The translations under genes and the position numbers were made by a program. Shown here one piece after another: positions 32,398 to 37,204 of a stretch of DNA of 37,204 bases (positions are counted from its first letter, which is position 1; each line of letters opens with the position of its first letter). The notes under the pieces are model-generated. The model searched no databases. It was not told where the DNA came from and saw nothing but the letters and a program-made list of their open reading frames with translations. Source of the DNA: Anaerolineales bacterium (lineage in GTDB: Bacteria > Chloroflexota > Anaerolineae > Anaerolineales > E44-bin32); contig JAFGNH010000057.1 of the NCBI GenBank assembly GCA_016927115.1, positions 1-37,204 on the forward strand. The letters are read 5' to 3'.

Positions 32398-34467
32398 TTG
32401 TCCTGGGTTATTATGCTGGAAGTAGCGGGAATATTGTTATCATGCCTGATGACACTGATTCTTCTGCACAGCACCTGGAACAATCAGCATGCTCCAGGTG
32501 CAACATCTTTCTTCCTGTTGATGATCCTCAATATTTCCTGGCTGCTGGGAAGCACCATCCAATGGAATCTCCGGAATATTAATTACGTTCTCTCAATTTT
32601 TAAACTGACCTACCTTTTTATCGCTTTTATTCCGGTTTTGTTCTTCATATTCTCCCTGCAGTTCACCCGTCAGGAACACCACATCAGCCGCAGAAAAATC
32701 CTGCTTCTTTCGATCCTGCCGCTAACTACACAGGTAATGACGTGGACCAACCAATATCACCACCTGATGTGGAGGTCCTTTAAGATCGTGCAGCATGGTA
32801 TCTTCAACAGCGTGGTCTCATCCTTTGGGTTGTGGTTCTGGATTCATACAGCTTATTCATACGGCCTGATCGTAATCGCACTTACCCTTCTGGCCAGGAA
32901 TGTTTTCCATGTATCTTCGCTCTCCCGTAGGCAAAGTCTGCTGGTTATCTTCGGGATCAGCATGCCTCTCATCCTGAATACAATATTTGTTTTTGAGATT
33001 ATTCCCGGCTTCACTCTCGATATCACACCTATATGTTTCGCACTGATTAACCCTGTAGTTGTGTACGGCCTGCTTCGATTCCGGGTTTTTGACCTGATCC
33101 CAATCCACCGCAATGAACTCATTGAGGGTATAAGCGATGGCATTCTGGTTGTGGATCATCTTGATCGTATAACCGACCTGAATCCGGCTGCCTGCCTGAT
33201 TTTTGATCTTGATGAGAACAGTGTTATCGGAAAGAACATCCTGGAGAAGGTGCCCGTTCTTGAACCCTGGCTCCATTACGATGAGTTGAAAACCTGGCAG
33301 CAGCCCCAGATTCAATTTTTCATTGCAGGAAATCCTCGTTATTACAGCCTCAGAATGTCGACTCTCAGCAGTAAAGCCGGGACTACAGTCGGCCGGCTGA
33401 TCATTGTGCGCAATATTACCCGCCTTAAAGAAAGTGAACTCGCAGAACGTGAAGCCCGCCGCATTGCTGAAAATCGGTCCAGCGAACTGGAAGCGCTGAG
33501 CCAGTTTGCGGGAGCCCTGAATCACGCCACAACTCTGGAAGAAGTTACAACCTCAGGATTTCATGTTCTCCTAAGTCATGTGAATGCCAGCGCTGCCTGG
33601 CTTATTCTTACCCGAAATCTGACCCCCCCCATACTGGCCGCCGTCCACACGCATGACGGCTCCATGGATCCAGCTAGTTTTGATTCCTCTCGTTGTGCTG
33701 ACTGCCCTTCATCAGGAATGATTTTCAGTAAGCAGTTTTCCATTCATGAGATCACCAACTGCGCACTTCTGGAGACTATTACCAGGGACACCGAAGCCAC
33801 ACCACACCATCTTTGTGTACCACTGCACATTGGAGACCGTGTATTAGGCTCGCTGAACCTGGCTTTTTACGAACCGGTTCAATCAGAGATGGTTCGCAGA
33901 AACTTCTACACCACTATTGCACAACAGCTCAGCGCAGCTATTGAGCGGACCAGCCTGTTCGAGGATGTTCAGCGCCTGGCCATCACCGACCCCCTCACCG
34001 GATTATTCAACCGCCGGCACCTCGCCTACCTGGCCGACCGCGAACTCAGGCGCGCTGTACGCATGGACCGCCCACTTGCGGTGATCATGATGGATCTGGA
34101 CCACTTCAAACAGGTCAACGATCTTTACGGCCATATGACCGGCGACCGGATTCTGAAGGAAATAGCCCTCCGCTGCCAGCAGGGGCTGCGCCAGATGGAT
34201 CTCCTGGCCCGGTATGGTGGAGAAGAGTTCATATTCCTCCTTCCTGAATGCGACTTCGAGCGTGCAGTCCAGGTTGCTGAGCGCCTGCGTGAGGCAATTT
34301 CAGAAGCTCCCTTTTACACCCCAAGTGATCTCATCTGGGTGACTGCCAGCTTCGGAGTCAGCGCCAAGATACCCGGGGAAGAAATTACACTTGAAAACAT
34401 GATCCAGGAAGCAGATATTTCGCTGTACAGCGCAAAAGCTACCGGCAGGAACAATGTAAAGGCATAA
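32398..34467 (+). CDS. 7TM-PAS-GAF-GGDEF diguanylate cyclase
   Basis: 689 residues from a TTG start with GGGAGAG six bases upstream; an ATG at 32413 is the alternative. The first 225 residues form seven membrane spans of the histidine-kinase N-terminal 7TM type. Residues about 235-345 are a PAS domain (ISDGILVVDHLDRITDLNPAA), 370-515 a GAF domain with several Cys (CADCPSSG), and 525-689 the GGDEF cyclase (ITDPLTGLFNRRHL). The active site reads RYGGEEF, with RQMD five residues before it as the inhibitory I-site, so it should make c-di-GMP from GTP under product control. No kinase domain is present despite the 7TM sensor. Probably monocistronic. Confidence 0.93.
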   Translation: MSWVIMLEVAGILLSCLMTLILLHSTWNNQHAPGATSFFLLMILNISWLLGSTIQWNLRNINYVLSIFKLTYLFIAFIPVLFFIFSLQFTRQEHHISRRKILLLSILPLTTQVMTWTNQYHHLMWRSFKIVQHGIFNSVVSSFGLWFWIHTAYSYGLIVIALTLLARNVFHVSSLSRRQSLLVIFGISMPLILNTIFVFEIIPGFTLDITPICFALINPVVVYGLLRFRVFDLIPIHRNELIEGISDGILVVDHLDRITDLNPAACLIFDLDENSVIGKNILEKVPVLEPWLHYDELKTWQQPQIQFFIAGNPRYYSLRMSTLSSKAGTTVGRLIIVRNITRLKESELAEREARRIAENRSSELEALSQFAGALNHATTLEEVTTSGFHVLLSHVNASAAWLILTRNLTPPILAAVHTHDGSMDPASFDSSRCADCPSSGMIFSKQFSIHEITNCALLETITRDTEATPHHLCVPLHIGDRVLGSLNLAFYEPVQSEMVRRNFYTTIAQQLSAAIERTSLFEDVQRLAITDPLTGLFNRRHLAYLADRELRRAVRMDRPLAVIMMDLDHFKQVNDLYGHMTGDRILKEIALRCQQGLRQMDLLARYGGEEFIFLLPECDFERAVQVAERLREAISEAPFYTPSDLIWVTASFGVSAKIPGEEITLENMIQEADISLYSAKATGRNNVKA

Positions 34468-34587
34468 TTCCACCTCTCATTTTTTTATGTTCCAATAATC
34501 AACTCTCCCCTGCCCGTTTGATTTCCATGCATACAACGTAAAAAAAAGATTTCCTTACACATTCAGACTGTTAACATCAAACAAAAA

Positions 34588-34609
34588 TCCGGCTGCCTGG
34601 CCGGACTTT
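34588..34609. terminator. Short hairpin with A and T flanks downstream of the GGDEF gene
   Basis: TCCGGC (34588-34593) and GCCGGA (34600-34605) with a 6-base loop, preceded by AAAAA and followed by C then TTTT. It could terminate either strand. The remainder of 34468-34925 carries no convincing gene, only a 71-codon minus-strand frame without family features. Confidence 0.6.
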
Positions 34610-34925
34610 TCAAAACGAAAATATTTCCTCCCCAATTCAAACAGATAACCCGTTTTCCACTCCGGAACATGACTCCTACTGTTAGTACTATTTCAATATC
34701 AATTGTACAGGGTAAGCTGCTGACCAGGAAGTAATCGGATTTCCGGCATAAGAGACATTTCCATGGACTTCCGCCCATAAAAACTGCCGCCCTCCTGCGT
34801 CTTCACAAACCTTATCAGAAACTGCCTGCTGGAAGGCAGAGACAAGCGTTCAAGCAAACTGGAACGCCGGAATTCAACGCTTATACACGCTGCTTAGTAA
34901 TGTAGGACGCAGTCTTAGGCCGCTC

Positions 34926-35828
34926 TCAGGGGCAGGCTTTCTGCGCCAGGGCGATTGCGCCCAGCACACCCGCCCTGTCACCCAACCCGGGCGGTACAAT
35001 ATACTCGTCAATGTTCTCCTGGATAGCTGGAGAGACTATATAGCCATTGAGTATCTCCTGCACTCCCCGGCGCACCTTCGGGAAAAGCTGCTGCTGCTTC
35101 ATCACGCCCCCGCCCAGCACAATACGCTGTGGCGAAAGACAACAGACATAGATCGATAAGGCTTTGGATATGTAATCAGCTTCCAGGTCCCAGGCTTGAT
35201 GATCGGCTGGAAGTTCCTCCGCCGGCTTTCCCCAGCGCTTGTTCATCGAGGGGCCTGATGCCAATCCTTCAAAACAATCGCCGTGATAAGGGCAAACTCC
35301 TTCAAATGGGTCGGCATTCCGATCATGTGAAAGGTAAATGTGACCTGTCTCCGGATGGGTCAGGCCATGCAGGAGGTTCCCTTCAACCATCACGCCGCCG
35401 CCTATACCGGTCCCAACTGTAAGGTATATAAAAGTGGATAGTCCTCTGGCTGCGCCCCAGCGGTATTCTCCATGCGCAGCACCGTTAACGTCGGTATCGA
35501 ACCCCACTGGAATGCCGAACTCTCGCTGAAGGACCCCCACAACTTCGGTGTTCTTCCAACCGGGTTTGGGTGTTGAAGTGATAAAACCATAGGTAGCTGA
35601 ATCCGGATGCAAATCAACAGGACCGAAACTTGCCACACCCAGTGCCTGAAGATCGAAAACCTGACTCTGTTGTTTGAAAAAGTCGACTACCCTGGAGAGT
35701 GTCTCCTGTGGCGTCGTAGTGGGAAACTTTGCCAGAGCTGCTATATCGTCCGGCCCACTGCCTGCAGCACAGACAAATTTTGTGCCTCCCGCTTCGATTC
35801 CTCCCCATACTTTATTCCCTGAACCCAT
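34926..35828 (-). CDS. ROK-family fructokinase
   Basis: 300 residues from ATG 35828, which has AAGGAGG four bases upstream. ATP loop: [12 protein letters not shown]. Sugar-binding and catalytic part: [17 protein letters not shown] and [13 protein letters not shown]. Zinc site: [18 protein letters not shown], as in YdhR/GmuE-type fructokinases, followed by [10 protein letters not shown]. It phosphorylates fructose (or a related hexose) to the 6-phosphate in the cytoplasm. It stands alone on the minus strand, with a 211-bp gap to the dehydrogenase behind it, so it need not belong to the other loci. Confidence 0.92.
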   Translation of the reverse strand: MGSGNKVWGGIEAGGTKFVCAAGSGPDDIAALAKFPTTTPQETLSRVVDFFKQQSQVFDLQALGVASFGPVDLHPDSATYGFITSTPKPGWKNTEVVGVLQREFGIPVGFDTDVNGAAHGEYRWGAARGLSTFIYLTVGTGIGGGVMVEGNLLHGLTHPETGHIYLSHDRNADPFEGVCPYHGDCFEGLASGPSMNKRWGKPAEELPADHQAWDLEADYISKALSIYVCCLSPQRIVLGGGVMKQQQLFPKVRRGVQEILNGYIVSPAIQENIDEYIVPPGLGDRAGVLGAIALAQKACP

Positions 35829-36039
35829 CGAACCTCCTTCCCACCAATCTGCTCCCTGATTCCTCACCGGATCTACATACGTCTGCCTGCCCGCCGGCAG
35901 GGTCAGTACCCTCTCCAGTTTATCGAAAAAAAGGTATCCAGATCAGTAGACAGAATTCCATAATCCCGAAATCATTCTCAATCTGTTCTATTCCAGAATG
36001 GCTGTGATTGCAAATCTATCTATCCAGAACTGTTCCTTA

Positions 36040-37020
36040 CTATACCTGATCGTACACCTGTGGATTTGCACAAAACGGAAGCCGCTCGCCTTTAAGACCG
36101 GCTAGCAGGTTTTCCGCCGCGATCACAGCCATACGGTTACGAGCCGTCACACTGGCACTGGCAATATGCGGAGTGACAATCAGGTTATCCAGCAGCAGCA
36201 GTGGAAAATCACCCGGCATCGGTTCGGGTTCGGTTACATCCAGCGCAGCTGCCGCTATCGTGCCATCCAGCAAGGCATGATACAGGGCATGGGAATCAAC
36301 CACTGCCCCTCTTGCCGTGTTCACCAGTACAGCCGTAGGTTTCATCAATGCAAAGCGTTCCTGGTTCATCAGGTGGTGTGTCTGCTCCGTCAGCGGGGTA
36401 TGCAATGAGACAAAATCCGACTCTTGCAGCAATGTGTCCAGATCGACCTGCCGCAGCACACCCGGCTGATCCGGCAAAATCTGCACTTCAGCCGGGTCGG
36501 TGAACAGCACCTTCATCTGGAACCCCTGCGCACGCCTTGCCAGGGCCTGGCCGATGCGGCCAAAGCCCACAATGCCCAGCGTTGCCCCCCACAGATCCGC
36601 GCCAAGCAGCAGGCGAGGCCCCCAGGTCTGCCATTTTCCAACCCGCACGAAGCGGTCCGCTTCCACTACCCTGCGCGCGGCCGCGCACAGCAAGGCGAAG
36701 GCGAAATCGGCTGTTGTTTCAGTAAGTACACCAGGAGTATTGCCCACCGGAATACCCCGCCTCACAGCTTCGGAAATGTCTATATTGTCAAAACCCACTG
36801 CGTAATTACTGATCACGCGCAGCTTCGGCGCAGCCGCAATCACCTCCGCATCTACAGGGTCAGTGAGCAGGCATAGAAGGCCATCGACCTCCCGCACAGC
36901 CTCGATCATTTGCTCCTTCGAGGGGGGAAGGTCACCCGGCCAGATCGTTTTCTCCACTACATCTTCGAGGAGATCGAGCCCTTTCTGAGGAATTCTTCTG
37001 GTAATGAATACACTGTCCAT
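36040..37020 (-). CDS. D-2-hydroxyacid dehydrogenase (glyoxylate/hydroxypyruvate reductase type)
   Basis: 326 residues from ATG 37020, with GGAG six bases upstream. NAD(P) fold: GIVGFGRIGQALARRAQGF. Catalytic triad: Arg in NTARGAVVD, Glu in DVTEPEP and His in TPHIASAS. Family similarity is highest to GyaR/GhrB-type D-glycerate dehydrogenases. It reduces glyoxylate or hydroxypyruvate, or oxidises D-glycerate. If the upstream PTS/mannosidase pair handles mannosylglycerate, D-glycerate would be a product, but distance and orientation do not show a direct link. Confidence 0.92.
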   Translation of the reverse strand: MDSVFITRRIPQKGLDLLEDVVEKTIWPGDLPPSKEQMIEAVREVDGLLCLLTDPVDAEVIAAAPKLRVISNYAVGFDNIDISEAVRRGIPVGNTPGVLTETTADFAFALLCAAARRVVEADRFVRVGKWQTWGPRLLLGADLWGATLGIVGFGRIGQALARRAQGFQMKVLFTDPAEVQILPDQPGVLRQVDLDTLLQESDFVSLHTPLTEQTHHLMNQERFALMKPTAVLVNTARGAVVDSHALYHALLDGTIAAAALDVTEPEPMPGDFPLLLLDNLIVTPHIASASVTARNRMAVIAAENLLAGLKGERLPFCANPQVYDQV

Positions 37021-37164
37021 AGGGGTCTCCTGCCTCAAACAATCAGATGATTTCAGTTGATAGGATACCGGAAACCTGACAAACATGGAAATACCGGTTG
37101 TTATCAGGAGAGCTGAGAGAAATCCTCATTACTGAAGAGTGATCAACTATCCTTAATGAACCCT

Positions 37165-37184
37165 CCCCGCAGCAAGCTGCGGGG
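37165..37184. repeat. GC-rich palindrome near the window end
   Basis: CCCCGCAG and CTGCGGGG form an 8-bp stem around CAAG. There is no T-run on either side. It may be a dispersed palindromic repeat or a weak terminator. Bases 37021-37204 show no gene. Confidence 0.5.
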
Positions 37185-37204
37185 TATCCAGTCTAGTATC
37201 TTTC

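Noticed and set aside
34563-34778. A 71-codon minus-strand frame in the gap after the GGDEF gene
   Set aside because: No ribosome-binding site and no family signature; it runs across a hairpin that looks like a terminator.
37165-37184. Terminator for the hydroxyacid dehydrogenase
   Set aside because: The palindrome lies upstream of that gene's start, not behind it, and has no T-run.
1-37204. CRISPR arrays, tRNA or rRNA genes, insertion sequences, integrase or phage genes
   Set aside because: No regularly spaced repeats, no transposase or integrase frames and no conserved RNA-gene sequence could be seen; short palindromes present are explained as terminators or operators.

Overview
The window looks like bacterial chromosome from a fermentative or heterotrophic, sugar-scavenging organism of moderate GC. 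Two protein features fit Chloroflexota (Anaerolineae-like): a sugar-binding lipoprotein with a long Glu/Ala-rich linker behind its lipobox, and a 7TM-PAS-GAF-GGDEF sensor. This is an inference from protein style only; no rRNA, tRNA or marker gene is present. Almost every gene serves carbohydrate import, sugar-phosphate chemistry or its control. I saw no mobile element, phage gene or CRISPR array.

Region 1 (1-14.4 kb) is a phosphotransferase-type sugar locus. On the + strand lie a dehydrogenase cut by the window edge, a DeoR-type repressor and a SIS-domain sugar-phosphate isomerase (1-3446). Facing them, a ten-gene minus-strand operon starts from a good promoter at 14381-14409. It runs PTS IIA, IIC, IIB, GH38 alpha-mannosidase, class II aldolase, FBP aldolase/phosphatase, PfkB sugar-phosphate kinase, HAD phosphatase, a second SIS protein and a DhnA-type class I aldolase. 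A divergent XRE-cupin regulator (14645-15256) probably controls it. The likely flow is import and phosphorylation of an alpha-mannoside, hydrolysis, isomerisation, a second phosphorylation and aldol cleavage. PTS EI and HPr are not in the window.

Region 2 (15.5-24.6 kb, minus strand) is an RbsABC-type ABC sugar operon: deoC, GntR regulator, permease, binding lipoprotein, double ATPase, ribokinase, RbsD, a URO-D-fold protein and a C_GCAxxG_C_C protein. Region 3 (25.1-32.0 kb, plus strand) is a second, divergently transcribed operon of the same logic: GntR regulator, binding lipoprotein, double ATPase, permease, another C_GCAxxG_C_C protein, an FSA-like transaldolase, a ribokinase-family kinase and an OsmC-like protein. 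The 0.5 kb between them holds promoters with TTGACT -35 boxes on both strands and a perfect 20-bp palindrome typical of GntR/HutC operators.

Region 4 (32.4-37.2 kb) holds a membrane diguanylate cyclase, a ROK fructokinase and a D-2-hydroxyacid dehydrogenase.

The most interesting points are the repeated partnership of sugar ABC importer, PfkB kinase, Schiff-base aldolase and cysteine-motif redox protein in two divergent operons; five different aldolase folds within about 27 kb, several with altered active-site residues (for example Arg in place of the second zinc-ligand His in the class II aldolase); and a kinase and a gluconeogenic phosphatase side by side in one catabolic operon.
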